DNA from: Helochares maculicollis
Lineage: Eukaryota > Arthropoda > Insecta > Coleoptera > Hydrophilidae
Length of the DNA stretch: 38,401 bases
Direction of reading: 5' to 3'
Assembly (NCBI GenBank): GCA_033557835.1
Contig: JAWQRO010000470.1
Location: 1-38,401 of the forward strand
Position numbers and translations under genes: made by a program. Position 1 is the first letter of the stretch, and each line of letters starts with the position of its first letter. The notes under the pieces were generated by a model that saw nothing but the letters and a program-made list of their open reading frames with translations, did no database searches and had not been told where the DNA came from. This document shows positions 11,710 to 24,738 of the stretch, one piece after another.

Positions 11710-12839
11710 TATTCTAAGTAAAAATAAAAATTTTGAAAGTTCACTAATTTGGGCCTCCTGACATAATTTAAAAGATACCGATAGATCATACTAGGTTAAA
11801 AAATATTATGCAGACACAACAGCACTGTTATTGCTAAAAAATAACGTCATAATCACGAGATAAAATTATTTCACGAACACAAAACCTTAATAATATCATA
11901 AAGACAGAAAAACAACATAAATAACCATTTAAGAAAAATTTTGTTCAAGCGCATTGTTTTGAACTGGAGATTGAACGTGACCTCGAAAGAATATCGCTTT
12001 ATATTACCGCCGCAAGAACGGTGGTTACATCATACATTGCAAACTAAACAATAGCTTAATTGTCGACATTCTTTGTCGTTAAAATTCGATAGCTACTTAA
12101 ATAAGATGCACTAAAGTCAATTTCTATCACAATTAATAACACAAATTCATGTTATTGCGGTGACAGAAAAACATGCACCGCTTCTCCTGCGTCTGTGGTT
12201 GTAAATTTACTGCTTTTAACGTTTTTTGATGAGCAGAAGATTTTATTTTTATCACCTTGTTTACAATAAAATGATGTTTTTTTTTGTTTCGTGCATAGTA
12301 AGTGCAGATAATTTGCATATTAGTAAATATCTCTTTCTTAGAATAAGACATAATGAAAAGTTTGACTAACTTACATAATGTTAAATAATGTATTTTGAAG
12401 AAGGCTGTATGATAACGAAAGCATTTGTGCCAAAACTGAAATCGGGAACAGTATATAAAATTTTGGTGTCCATAGGAAAGCTGCAATACATAGTATAATA
12501 GAAGTATTGCATCATAACAACATTCGATTTTGAAGGTTCTTCACGTTTTGAGACTCTCGGAATCCATGTAGCCTTCTTTTGTATTCTAATTGATGTAGGT
12601 ACATAAACACAACAGCGCTCGGACGATGGAGGTGAAGTAATCAAATTTTGCGTGCGGCTTTTTTATTATTTTCATTGTTACACTACCTATATCTACCAGA
12701 ATTAGCCTAAATATATTTAATTATTTTTAAATAATATCACTATTAAGATGAAGTTGTGACTGTACTTATTTTAAAAAGTTTTCACACTTATTAATTAGGC
12801 AATAATTTGATTGACTTGCAAACAACGGTCAACTATGCA
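11710..12839. other. Non-coding stretch without recognised feature
   Basis: AT-rich. Minus-strand frames at 12133-12486 and 12381-12644 overlap each other, are lysine/histidine/tyrosine-rich and show no family motif. I see no gene, RNA or repeat here. Confidence 0.45.
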
Positions 12840-14280
12840 AAACGAAGCCAGAGTGAAAATGCTCGCGAAGAATATGGAGGAAAATAGAAATAATTTTGCA
12901 AAATTATGTGCAGATGTAGCGAAGAGCTGCAAAACTAAAACTGAGAATATTTAACAAAAGACAAAAGCGAATAAGAAACTGTCACCATGTTTACATCAAG
13001 AAAGCAAAGTTACAAGAAAATAGTATTTAGCAAAGATAAAGAGATAAATTGGAGAGAGGAGCTCTGGAGATGTCAAACAGATGGAAGCAGTACCAAGAGA
13101 ATATTTTAAGTAGTCACGAACAAAATGTATAGACCCACACGTGTCTAAACGACGAAGAATTTTGAATGAGGGAAGCACTCAGCAAAACTGTAAAGTTAAA
13201 GATAAATAAAACTATCAAAAATATTGGAATATGGTTTAAACTTAACAAAGAAGGAGGAACAAATTTGGAGGAAACACTACACAGACTATATTAGTGCAAA
13301 TGTGAGAAGAGGAAAATGTACCACTATAAGAATGGGACCCAATACTAATATCAACGTTTAAAAAAGGCCATACTACTAACTGAAATAAATGCAGCAGATT
13401 TGCATTATTAGAGGTGGCATGTAAAATTTTAGAGAATAGACTACTTTGGCCATGAAATAGACAACTAGCAGGTAAGTTCTCACAAAGGTCATTCTATTTA
13501 AGATCACATTTTCATTTTAAAGTGATACATACAATGTTCATGAAGAAGTTGAGAAAACAGCAGTAATTTTTCAGACTGTCTAAAATGGTACTCGAAATAT
13601 AGAAAATGTAGGCGACTAAACATTTGGGTCATTTAAAACAAAGATAAGCACAAGCAATGGGATTCTATACCAACCACACTTGTTGACAGGGCTAAAAATT
13701 ATAAAAAAGGGAAGTAACAAATGTAGGCAAGGGTTATTACCTAATACAAAACTCTGGTGTTTGGATGACCTTGTTTGAAATGGATATTAGTGGAAAAACG
13801 ACCAAATACCTGTAAGGCAAAGTAAATGATAAGCAATTGAATAGAAGATTAAACAAATCAGTTTAAGAAAACTTCAGGGATCATCAAAAATATTAAAATT
13901 AAAACTAGTATCTAAGGAAGCAATATAAAATCTATATATTATAAACAATGTCAGGTATCATTGCACGGCTATGAGATATGTAACAGAGCAGAAGAGCGAA
14001 AAATATAGATATGGACTAGGAAAATATTGTTAGAATCTATAGGATACCAAAGCACAAGAAATATGGAAAAATGAGTAGCGAACTTTCCTGCAATATCAAT
14101 ATAAATACAACCCGAAAGAATCAGATAACTGGGACACATATTTGCTAGAGTCAAACTATGAGAAGAGAATGCTGGCAGCACTGATGGTGGGTAAGATTAG
14201 AAGTGGAAGTCCTACGGAAAAATGGATAGGCAGAAAATTTGGAAAAATTAAGCGCTAAGAGCTGAAGGAAAAGTTTGAAA
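12840..14280 (+). pseudogene. Highly decayed LINE reverse transcriptase, second copy type
   Basis: Ordered remnants on the + strand: EEQIWRKHYTDYISAN near 13250-13300 (pre-RT linker, consensus like RWKEYF..LL), then STFKKGHTTN followed by ALLEVACKILENRL near 13350-13440 (PIFKKGD..NYRGI.LL..A.KI type). Much further on, VSLHGYEIC.RAEERKI near 13950-14010 (the LLYG.E.W..T...E..I segment) and RIR.LGHIFARVK near 14117-14155 (R..LGHI.R segment). Together they span the RT core to the C-terminal region. Stops are frequent and no motif with the catalytic FADD box is legible. A poly(A) or microsatellite tail was not located. Clade uncertain. Confidence 0.6.
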
Positions 14281-17200
14281 GTTAGATCCAATTAAACGTT
14301 CATAGCTTGTGCTGAAGTGAACACATTTGAGAATTATTGAAAATCCTTGACTTCTTTATTCACTCTAAGTTGAAAGTCATGCTGTACAATTTCCAACGAG
14401 TGCGAATAGCCAGAAAAATATTCATTTCTTCCAATTTGTATCTGATGGCACATAATAATTGGGGCAATTTATATTACTTCACATACAGTGTGATTACACT
14501 CAAAAAAATAACAATATTAATAACACAGACTGATAAAAGAACAACAACAAATTCTCAGTGAAATTAGTCACTGGCAATTAATTATATATTTAATTATAAG
14601 CGAAGATCGAAAGGGCCAAAAGGCAAAAGTCAGCCTCGTGATAAGATTACAATATATTACAGCTTTTAATGGACACTTGTCAGATTAGGAAGGGCCATTA
14701 ACACCCCGTGCGACTAAATATCAAACGCATTAAAACTGTTTATTCTCTCATTAATTATAACACCCGAAAAGTTCCTCTTTTATAAAAAAAAATCAAAGTT
14801 GATACAAAGACCTCTTTATCTTGGAAACCAAATATATTAAAATATTACGACTCGAGCGATAAAACCTCATTAATAAATTTTAAAACAAAAAATAGGAAAA
14901 CACGACAAATCTACAGAACAGGCGGAATCTTGAAAATAGAGAAAAATAAAAAAATTGTATCGCTTGCAGAAAAACATTCTTAAATGGTGCTAAAAAACCG
15001 CACTACTCGACAGCCAGTGGCAAAATGCAAATTGATCATTAGTTATTAGGTGACGCGCAGGAAAATACATCCGTAAAAGAAAGAAGAGCCATGCCTAATA
15101 AGCAATTACGATCAGTGCTCTAGAAAAATGAAGACCATATGTCAGCTTTGATGAATCGTCTACTTGTAATATTAAATTACATTATACTCATTTGTAGGCC
15201 GATGTTAATAATATGATTTATTGCTATTTCCGAGCCACAATTAAGAAAGATTTATGTGCATATTTTCGCTCGATTTTCAAATATCTCAAATCTCTCCCCA
15301 TCCCACACGAAAAACACAAGAAATAACAAAATTAAATAAATTTAATCACAAGCTAGTTCCATCCTAATAAAATTACGCGCCGTATAAATCATCGCCATAA
15401 AAGATTAATTTAACTAAATGGAAATGCTCCCATCTCACCTATACAATTAAGCATTATTTAATTCACTACAAACGACTCCTAAATGTATTTTTTCCCGACC
15501 ATGGGAGCTCTCTAGTTAATCATCATTTTAACAATGAAACCAGACACTTATGAATGAAAGGGAACTCCTGACACGTATAAATTATAGATTTCACGGTTCC
15601 AAATAATAAACTGACTCCGGAGTATATTTAGCAACGTTTAGAGATCATTACGAGGGGAAATAATCTCAATAAAACCGGCAGATGGCCGCGATTTTGATTG
15701 TCAACCGATCGTCATGGTTACTTGCTGAACACAAGAGGTTCGCATATACCAGCACTAGTTTGCCGTGTGGCCCTGCCTCGGGCAATTCAGGCTCAAATTC
15801 AAACAGCTGGAATTTTATGCTGAGATTATTTCCAAACATTTAATATCAAATTAGCTATTACTCCATTGAGTTTCGCTGGCAGCCAATCGAAACGCTTTTT
15901 CCCGTTTATGGCACCAATCGGTTTCAAAAGAGCGAACAACGTTTAATAAGTTGATAAATAATTGCCTCGCATGCGAAAATCATTAGCGGCGGCACTTTTG
16001 TTCGGCTCGATTAATTTTGAGTCGAGTGTAGAGCAGCAATGAGCTGGCCGTTTTCAATTTACATTAGGTGAAACCTCCACTCTACCTTCCCGAATACATA
16101 TGTATTCAAAATTGAGCGTTTGATAATGAAATCAAATTGCAAAAAAATATCATCAACATCCTTTTTAATTGTAATTATTCGGAAATTGTGCCAATGCATC
16201 AATTTTTTTACTACACGTTTTAATGGAGCACTTCAATTTGCATTTTAATTTTAACTATGTTTATGTGGCCTCTAGGCTCGATAAGGATATTTTTGTGAAA
16301 AATTATTTAGACCAGAAGTTTCAGCTGCTTATACAACCTCCAAGCTGGACACACGTGTCCGTGTTGCCAATCAAGCCACCATACAAAAACACATTTAAAT
16401 TGTTGTAATATGGATAATTATCCACATACTCCCTGACATTGTCAATCATGAAATCTACACAAGATACAAACATTTATATAAATAAGTCGTGACATTTACT
16501 TTCTTCATTATTTCTGGTCGCCAGTCACAAACCTATTGTTACAACGTACACTTCAATAAATAAAGACAGCTAAAGTACTGACATTACCGCAAGTATTATA
16601 CATACACATATGAGTAGAGGGACAGGGGGATACAGACATCAAGTAGAAGCAGACATATTATTAAAATATTCCTGCTTTTTGCCCAACGGTCTGATTTATA
16701 AGTCACGTATTGATATTAAATTGTTTTGAAATATCATGCATTCTACATAAATGTAAAATATCTAAGGCATATAGAGATACAGTTGCCAGATAATAGCCTC
16801 TCTCTGCTTTCACGAAGAACGAAAAATCTGCTTCCTTCATTAAACCAGAAACTTTGATCTTGAAAATACTAAGTCGTTTCGGTCCTGATAACTATAAACA
16901 ATGTCATTAAAACGCGATAAGCCCTCGAAGCTCATTATACGGTGAGTATATTGCATCATTTGAATATAGGGATACAATTGTCATCTAGAGTGGTGCTACG
17001 GCCGCCGATGCCGTTGCCGTTGCCGCCACCGCTGCCGCCCCAAACCCAGAACGGTGGAGCGGGAGAACAATTTTCAACCTTTTGTTATCTTTCAAAGGGG
17101 CCCGATTTAAAAATCCATAAACCGGCATTCATAAAAGGCAGTTTATGTAGAACGTTTTTGATTAGGTTGAGGGTTTGCCTCTCGTTTATTTTTTCCACTC

Positions 17201-18400
17201 TCTCATATTACACCATCCACCCTCCCCGCCCCGCCAGCTCAAACCACTTAAAACAGCGATATTTAAATAACAGATTTATTGCTCCATAGTACATTTAATT
17301 TCATTAATTTCGCGTTTTGGTCGGACAAAAATTACTTTTTTACGTTTTCACCCCATTTACCCGAAGTGAAGTCGTTGGGAATTACTCTAAGAACGTAAAA
17401 ATGGCGGCTTTCTTATCTTTATGTTCCCTACCTTGTATTTTAATAACATCTCGTTTTTGCGCTTCTCCGCCGCACCTCTGAATTAAAAGAAGCATAATCA
17501 TCGAAACAGTTAATAAAATGCAGTTGGGATCCTAGAGCACGTTGTAAAATCTGATTTTATTATGTGTTTATCAAATATGAAGGAGAATGGAAGAGCATCC
17601 AAGCGAAAAGATCCGAATGCGAGTGGAGCTTTGATGGCAAAATGCAGCTTTTCATATTTCAAAACTGTCAGGGCGAACACATTGCGAGGGTTATTCTTCT
17701 TTCTGAGGATAGCCACCCCACCTACGAAGCGTTAGACAATAAAAATATGTTGCGACATTGGGACAGACTCTTGACGACTCTATATAATGTTTGTTATTTA
17801 ATTTTTATTAGCCCGATATCAATGCAGAACTTTTGATACAAATTTTTATGGGGCTCTTTGTTAACCTTTTGGCCGTCGTCTTTGGCTTTTGGCCACCTGA
17901 CTGGCATTCTATGTGGGACGGGTCTAAACAATTTTGTAAATCAGAGAGGAACGTGAATAACAAAAGAATTTCGACACGTCATTTTTATCTAAATTAATTC
18001 AATCGCCTGGTCCCGAGTGGAAAAATCCGCGTACATCATAAATCCACGGGCTAATAATTTAATGAAATAGCTCAATAAACATGTAAATTTATTACAAAAA
18101 TGACATAATTTAAATTATTAATTTTGTTTTATCAGCTGACTGCGTTACAAGCAATCACAATAAATTAATATTATCTGAAATTAATTTGACCTCTTATTTG
18201 ACCATTTAAAAATAAATTAAGTCAGTTTCGAATGCCGTTTCGGTATGTTGACAACGAGAGGTCTCCAAAGGCCACACACTTTAGTTGAAGCTAGGATAAT
18301 AGACACAATTTTCCATCGTTAATTACAAGATAATTTGATTGATTCAAATTGCGTTTGATAACTTGTTTACTCCTAAAAAGTGCGTTCTCAGTGAATGAAG
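14281..18400. promoter_or_regulatory. Long TE-poor block; candidate regulatory DNA
   Basis: Over 4 kb has no recognisable transposon protein or gene. It contains many TAATTA/AATTAAT cores (for example 14570-14600, 15340-15470, 18000-18200). It also has a patch at about 15840-16080 with mixed composition, including TTTATGGC (posterior-Hox-like), CATTAGCGGCGGC and TCGATTAATTTTGAGTCGA. Near 17001-17040 there is a short low-complexity run of GCC/GTT units, which produces a proline/leucine-rich frame at 16942-17289 that I do not accept as a gene. The block begins about 15-19 kb upstream of the homeobox gene. The regulatory call is inference from composition. Confidence 0.3.
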
Positions 18401-18849
18401 CTCTTTGTCTATATCAAAATGCTGTGTGTAAACAACCACATAAAGATTGTAAATTGTTGCCAGTAAATCACTTTATTATTTCTAGTTTAACTTCCATCTA
18501 AACAGTCCTTTGTTACGCATATTTAGAACTATGTAATCAAGAGTAAGCTGCGTCAGTTCAAGCCAAAAGATGCGCTTCAAACATTTTATTTTTGGCTAGT
18601 CGCAAATTTGGACAATGTGATTACCGGAAAATATCCCTACAAAGACAACGTTCTAAATTTAGTCTTCGTTAAATTTAAAAGGTCGATATTTCAAGTTGTA
18701 TAAATATATAAATATTTCGCATTTAAAGCTACTGCATGTAAATATCAACCGGCTTTTTTGCATGCTGAAATGTGTAAATAATACCTATTTTAGTCGTTAA
18801 TCTGCTCCTTAATTTTTCCTTGCCTAATTCCATTTCAGCCTACTGCCAG

Positions 18850-19660
18850 GTCTGACCCTTGTACTTTATTGTTGGCTATATCATTTTTAAGTATATGTTT
18901 TAGTGCTTTCTTAACAGTTTCTCTGTCATGCACAATATTTTTTCTACTTCTTTTAATCTTTTATTAAATTCTGAACCTCATTAATTTGTAATTTTTTAAC
19001 TCTATTGTTTTATATTTGATATTGATGTTACGTTTCTCATTTCTCCTGCGAGTATCATTGATTTGCTCTTGTTGGTATTTGTTTCCATGTTGCCTTCGTG
19101 ATTGTATCCAAATTTAAAGATTTTTTTAAATCCCTTCCTCTGATTTATCTACCATAACCATGTTCTTCGCTAAGATGATTTCACTAAGATTTTCCAATGT
19201 TCTCTTTTTGATGGTTTCGCTTGTTTTTGGCTTTATTTATGGCTCTGTTAATATACTCGAAAACAGCAATGGACTTTGCACAATTCCCTATTTTACTTCT
19301 TTACTTCTTTAAGCTCTTTAGGTTTTTCATTGTTGATTTTTAATTTATTTGTATAATTTCTATACTTCTTATTTATTGTTACGCTAGTTCCTTTATTAAT
19401 ATTTCCTTTTTACAAAGCTTTCTCGATGTCCTTACTTCTTATAACGCCCCAAACTTTTTCTCAAAAACAAAATAGTTTTGTTGACTATGAAAGTTCTGCT
19501 TGCTAATTTTAGAGCAACTATTAAATCTTTCCTAAACACTTGTTAAACGTCTTTTATACCATGCTCAACTTTTTTAGCTAGTCTTTGTTTTTTGTCCCTA
19601 GCTAACATTTTTCCTGAAACGCTTGTTAATGCAATCCCCTATAATTATGACACTCTAATC
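18850..19660 (-). pseudogene. Decayed LINE reverse transcriptase, minus strand
   Basis: Reading down from 19660 on the minus strand: CHNYRGLH followed in another frame by SVSGKML-like sequence (NYRGIALTSV.GK type), FNKCLGK, DIEKAL (D.EKAF-like), KLKINNEKPKELKEVKK, and the RT motif remnant IVQSPLLFSSI near 19280-19245. IILAKNMVMVDKSEEG follows (near 19184-19137), then INDTRRRNEKRNINIKY. The usual FADDMVMV box reads LAKNMVMV here, so both catalytic Asp residues have been lost. Stops are scattered throughout. It is an inactive relic; the boundaries are approximate and no tail was identified. Confidence 0.7.
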
Positions 19661-20539
19661 TATTTTTCTATGTTGCCTTCTATCGCTCTAATTTAATCAT
19701 TATTTTGTCTTATTTACCTAAGAATGCCAACAATGGTGAAATATAAAATTACTCATAAAATTTTTACACAAACTAATTTTTGCAAATACCAGAAATACTG
19801 TCTCATAGGTTTCGTTGCTTTGATTATAATCCCGGAAATTAAACGACATTTCCTCTTGATTATGCCTGCGTAGCCATACTTGCTTTACTTCCCCATAATC
19901 GTAGCTTCTATGTTTGCCTAAACAACTTTGCAAAATCAGAAAGAAAAGCACCAAAAGCCATATAAGACTAAACTTGATTAATTGAAACGTACTGACTCCA
20001 ATTTTAACAATATATTCAGCAAATAGATTTCAAAATATTATCAAACAATTCGGTGGAGTTTTCTATCGCTGAAATGTCTATTTTTCTTCTCCATTATAAT
20101 GGATCGTGTTTAGTTCAGTAGCTAATTAGTGCCAACATATTTTGTCATATGTCCCTTTTCTCTTTTCTGTGTCTAATTCTGAAAGAGCAGAAGCGATCTA
20201 CTTAATTTATTCCAGAGAAATCATCGAGTACTTAAGAGAATTAGTTAGATTGACAAATTGTTCAATTGTTAGATATAGACGTGATACTGCAGCCTGCTTC
20301 GAACAACACACCTACATTTAATAACCTAATGAAAGGACATAGTTATACCTAAGAAATTAAAGTCTTGAATAATGATGAACCTGAATTGAAAAAATTGACC
20401 CAAAGTGCATATAGATAACATTAGATTCTACAGCTAAAACTGGGCATTGTAGCTAGGCTATTTTATTAATAAATAAAAAGTCCACAGATACGTTCAGCAC
20501 TTGAAAACAAGCTTTAAATTAAATGTTTTTAAAGTGAAT
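19661..20539. other. Non-coding stretch between LINE remnants
   Basis: A 78-codon minus-strand frame at 19718-19954 has no recognised similarity. The region may hold further decayed upstream parts of either neighbouring LINE, but nothing is legible enough to call. Confidence 0.4.
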
Positions 20540-21490
20540 AAGCCAACATAAGATGAGCCCCTTCTGACAGTAGAAGAGGTGAATTTTACTTCACCTAATA
20601 AGGTAGTAAGAGAAATCAAAAGTAACCCAACATTAGTTGTTGGCTGCGATTTCTTCAGAAAAGTATAGCTAAATTGACCAACTTGCACAATGTCGTTTTC
20701 AGGTTAAAGTACGTGCTTAGGCTTTCGAAAGTAGTATAACTACTTAATCGGGGAATCATCATCATGGAAATTTTTCATACCTGCTGATATCATTGTTACC
20801 TATGACATCAAAGAACTTTGAGACAATGTTTCTCAAGCAACTTAAACTTAGTATTTATGCTAAAATCCTAATTCCGGCACATTCCTTTGGTACTAGGTAC
20901 AAACATCCCACAATAGGTCAGTTATTATGTTAATGTAATTGACAAAATGCTAGAGGAAAAGATAATCCACTCGAGCATGTTCTTGGATGTGACGCAAGAA
21001 TTTTAGAAAATATTGAAAATTATCATAAAATACACTGACTACTTTCCTATCCAAGCAATACTCTAAACTATTAGTATATATGTGTATATACAAAATACAT
21101 TTTCGACACTTGCGTATCTTAAAAAAGCAATAATATCTCACATTTCAAAATTGTATGGCACCTGCCAGTGCTCTACATGCTATGTTGCGCTAGAGAATCC
21201 ATGTCAAGAAGAGAATATATGGATTTACAACATAATTCGTTACAAGATTTAGAAGAAACTCCAGTTTGTCCATTTATAAAAAGCTTTGCATATTGTATAG
21301 TTTCTAGAAGCCCTCTGGTGTTGAAGTAAATCAAACAACAAAGCGGCAATATAAAGATTTTAGAACAAAACAGCGACCTGGGCAGTAGTTCAGATATTGT
21401 ACTCATTTCACGGACTGTCAAGTATCAGCGGGAAGAGGATGCATTCCATTAGAACATAATTATTTTAAATGTAGTTTTGGGTATATATAG
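20540..21490 (+). pseudogene. Jockey-type LINE reverse transcriptase remnant
   Basis: PLTVEEVNFTSP then VVREIKSNPTLVVGCDFFRK (20555-20660) match the pre-RT helix region in which Jockey-type proteins read EV...I..L...K.PG.D. From about 20782 one frame stays open for some 50 codons: LISLLPMTSKNFETMFLKQL, then LIPAHSFGTRYKHPTIGQLL, the canonical RPISLLP..SK.FE and GFR..HST..QL segments. After a frameshift, SSMFLDVTQEF (near 20971-21004) keeps the FLDV motif with the first catalytic Asp of RT. Downstream motifs, including the YADD/FADD box, are not legible. It is inactive, less decayed in its first half than in its second. Confidence 0.8.
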
Positions 21491-22812
21491 TAAAGTTAAA
21501 CCAATTAAATGTTTTTTGCTGGTGAAGCTGTAGTTGAAGTCACCGTAACCAATCGATGTCAGTCACGAAATTTACGTTTTAGCAATAGTGTAAAAATCAT
21601 TATAACAGGTGCAGTAGACAATTGTTCACTAATAGGCAGAGTTCGCACAGACGATTTCTAATAACGATAATAATGACGCCTTCGAAGAATTTGAGGTATT
21701 ATAGTTACACCTTAATATCAAGAAGTCAAGAGAAATGTCCTTATACAAAAGCATGATACCATAAAGTGTTCCTTCTTACTTCATGGTTTGTATCTCTTCA
21801 ATTACTATTAAATGTGAAGTGTTTATAAGAGAGTAGATGAAGTTAAAACTGGGCTAGTTGATAACTTTCTAATATATTGGAGTTGAGGTAATCGGCTGCA
21901 AGAATCAGTTTTGCAATAATACAAAATCGATTCTGAATTTGTGGTCATGAAATAATTTATGTGAAATAAATATCATTCCAAGCCAATTATCTTGATTATT
22001 TGATGTAAATAATGGAAAGCCAGAAAAAGTTTCAAAATAGTAACTATGACATGCCATTTTATTTTATAAGTTAAGCAATTATTTAATGAGGTATATCTCA
22101 AACCTACAGGATATAGCTTAGAAAGTAGCATGGGTATAAAATGTTTCGCCTGCACATTAAAAAAAAACGGTGTAACTTGAGAAAAACAAAAGAATAGTCT
22201 TTTTCTTCATTTACTAGTACTATACCATAGTGTAAGCAAGTTTCAATTAACTAAATTATACGCAAGCTAAAATAAAAAAAAAGCTGTTGATGTAGCTTCT
22301 AAGAATGAGCGATGAATTAGACTTTTTTGAATGAATGAAGTTTCTTATCAAAATTTATAAGACCTCAAGGCACGAAACGAAATTGAAAACTTGAATGTTG
22401 TGTCAACATGGAATTAAGTGCTAAAATTGGATTTAATTGCAAAATAAGCAGGATCTTTTTTGTTCTATACATGAGAACATGAGAACATCATCCCTCTTGT
22501 CAAGCGGGTGGAAGAAGGAAGCAACAGTACATCTCGTACATCTAGCAAATTTGAATCTTTCTTTTCTGGCCTCATTTCTTGACATTGTAACGACTTTACT
22601 GGTTCATTTGCCAAACTAATTTGAACCGTTCAACGATCTCAGAATATATTTTTAGGCATTTATACATGTTACACTATTTGTAATCAAATCACAATATTGG
22701 GCGTTATAGAATTTAGTGCTTATGTACCGAACACAATAAAGAAATTCATGGTATACGAGCGTTGTCTTTCAAATTTTGTATATAGAGAAGGTAGAAGACA
22801 TCAATTATACTA
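21491..22812. other. Non-coding stretch without recognised feature
   Basis: AT-rich, with no convincing open reading frame or motif. It could include decayed 3' sequence of the preceding LINE. A 60-codon frame at 22437-22619 has no similarity I recognise. Confidence 0.4.
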
Positions 22813-23690
22813 GTGTGATCAAAAAGTAAGGTGAAATTGCCATTTAAAACTCCCGGGCATTAGGAAGGAAGGTATTTTTTTTTTCCTATGTTGCTAAGAC
22901 TGTCTATAACATTTGCCAAGCGTGTATTTGTCAAAAACGTTGATTATCTCCGAGTTACACGTGTTTTTGTAAACAACCAAAAGTGAATTTTTTGATATTT
23001 ACAATGGGTGATTTTGCTGAGCAAAGAACTTGCATCAATTTTTGTTTGCGAAACGAATGTTCTTGTGCGGATATATTGAAAATGTTGCGAAAGGCCTTTG
23101 GTGATCAAACTATGGTACAAAAGAAGTGGTACAACGAGTTCAAAGCAGGTCGAGAACACGTTGAAGACGAACTGCGCTCTGGATAACCATCAATGTCTAC
23201 CGACGAGTGCCACGTCCAAAAAATCAAAGATTTGGTGATTGAAAATCGTCGATTGACAATTAGAGACCTCGCTGCTGGTTTTGGAATATCATTTGGCTCA
23301 GCACAAACCATTTTAAAGGACTTTTTGAGTCTGGAACGCGTCAAGTCTTGATTGCTACCAAATGCACGATGTCATACTGCATTGCTTCTTTGCGACTTTT
23401 TTTGCCAAAAACTCGACTCATATCGTTCCACAACTACCGTATTCACCTGATTTAGCTCCATGTGACTTCTGGCTATTTAACAAACTCAAAATGCTAATGC
23501 GGGGATACCGTATTGATACGATTGAAGAGATAAAAACCGAATTGAAGAAGATCTTGCATGCTATACCGGAAAAATACTATCTGACTGTCTCGAGGACTGG
23601 AAAAAGCGTTGGCAAAAGTGCATTTTATCGGATGGGGATTACTTTGATCACAGTAATATTTCAAAATCTTATTTTTTTTCCTTTGCACTT
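22813..23690 (+). mobile_element. Mariner element with large internal deletion
   Basis: The left end is TA (22811-22812) followed by GTGTGATCAAAAAGTAAGG, a mariner-type terminus. The transposase opens at ATG 23004 with MGDFAEQRTCINFCLRNE, then FGDQTMVQKKWYNEFKAGRE and a stop replacing the usual basic residue. VQKIKDLVIENRRLTIRDLA and SAQTILKDFLSLERVKS follow, covering both N-terminal helix-turn-helix units. Near 23360 the sequence jumps directly to NARCHTALL, so the catalytic core before it, including the first two Asp residues, has been deleted. The remainder is legible: LPYSPDLAPCDFWLFNKLK, IDTIEEIKTELKKILHAIPEK, and in a shifted frame DWKKRWQKCILSDGDYFD. The third Asp is kept (CDFW). The right terminus could not be recognised. 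Confidence 0.85.
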
Positions 23691-24455
23691 TGGATTCACT
23701 AGGGCCAATTCTAGAAGCAGTCGACGTCATTTCTTCATACAATCAAAATTGCATTATCAAAGGACTCGACTACTGCTTTTGGCGACTTGAAACGATGACC
23801 ACTCAATTCATACTTTATTTATGGAAAAGAAAACAATTGCATTGGGACTTAAGTCGGAACTGTAAGAAGGATAGTCTAACAATTCAACGTCTTGTCGCTC
23901 TAAAAATGTGTTTGTCTCGTGAGATGTGTGCGAACTTGCATTGTCATGGTGGAGAAATATTTGTCGTATTTGGTTGATTTTTCGCAGCTAAACAAAAACA
24001 ACTGAGTGTATACCAATCAGCATTTGCTTTTTAATCTTGTAGAGGAATTGTGACCTCATGCTCTTGAAACAAATGTCGCGAATATATTTTTGGACATGCT
24101 TCGAGAATTACTTTTATCGGATTTTCTTCACTTTGGAACAGACGTCTGGTTCAAATGAGTAAATTTACTATTCATTACCACTGACGACGCTGTAAATGCT
24201 TTAAAGTGTCCTGCGGTGAATTACTATTGAATTTTTTCACACTAATTTACACTGGCTCGTTTTGTTCGCCCACCAACAGTATCTAAAGGGGAGCTAATTT
24301 TTGTATACACAATTTCTCGTACAAGATTTTTTTTGAATTGCAGTCTTTGAATCTCTCAGTGAGACTGCGGTTTTTGGTAGACTTGTCCTTGAATCATCGC
24401 TAAGACTATTTCATCATCTTTTGAACTCGCCAATGACAAATTGTTCACCGATGAG
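23690..24455 (-). pseudogene. Degraded mariner transposase, minus strand, tail-to-tail with its neighbour
   Basis: Reading down from 24455: VIGEFKR followed by two stops, then NSLSDDSRTSLPKTAVS (N-terminal linker of the WVGEFKRGR.SL.DD.R.GRPKTA type), then a poorly legible core. From about 24010: W-Y-T strand, then HDNASSHTSHETNTFLERQ near 23950-23895 with the second catalytic Asp intact. YPSYSSDLSPNA follows, where the third catalytic residue, spaced exactly 34 residues on, is Ala (codon 23838-23840) instead of Asp. The C-terminal DVDCF.NW segment is near 23720. The conceptual frame is broken by several stops. No terminal repeats were found. An open frame on the opposite strand at 23690-23977 is its shadow. 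Confidence 0.75.
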
Positions 24456-24738
24456 ATGCTTAATTGCCAAAAACAGAAACCAAGTCGGCGAAGCAGTAAT
24501 ATTGAGATTTTCTTAGCCAAAAATGATTCCTCAAAAATGTAGTCGGTATAATTCCATATTCCAACCCACTCATTAACTTTAACAATTCACTGCAGCTAAA
24601 TCAATACAAGTATTGCACTAAAGCTTTGGATTTAAGTTTATTTGTAGGTGTTTAATGTTGATAATTGATATTGATTAATAAGGGAGGCTCTCTATGTCCC
24701 TGCGTGCTTCACATAAATTATATCCTTGTATTTGCTTG

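Noticed and set aside
16942..17289. 115-codon + strand frame with a proline/leucine-rich run
   Set aside because: The run comes from a short GCC/GTT low-complexity repeat at 17001-17040; the rest has no family motif, splice context or companion exon.
23690..23977. 95-codon + strand frame
   Set aside because: Antisense shadow of the minus-strand mariner transposase, whose HDNASSHT motif lies in the same interval.
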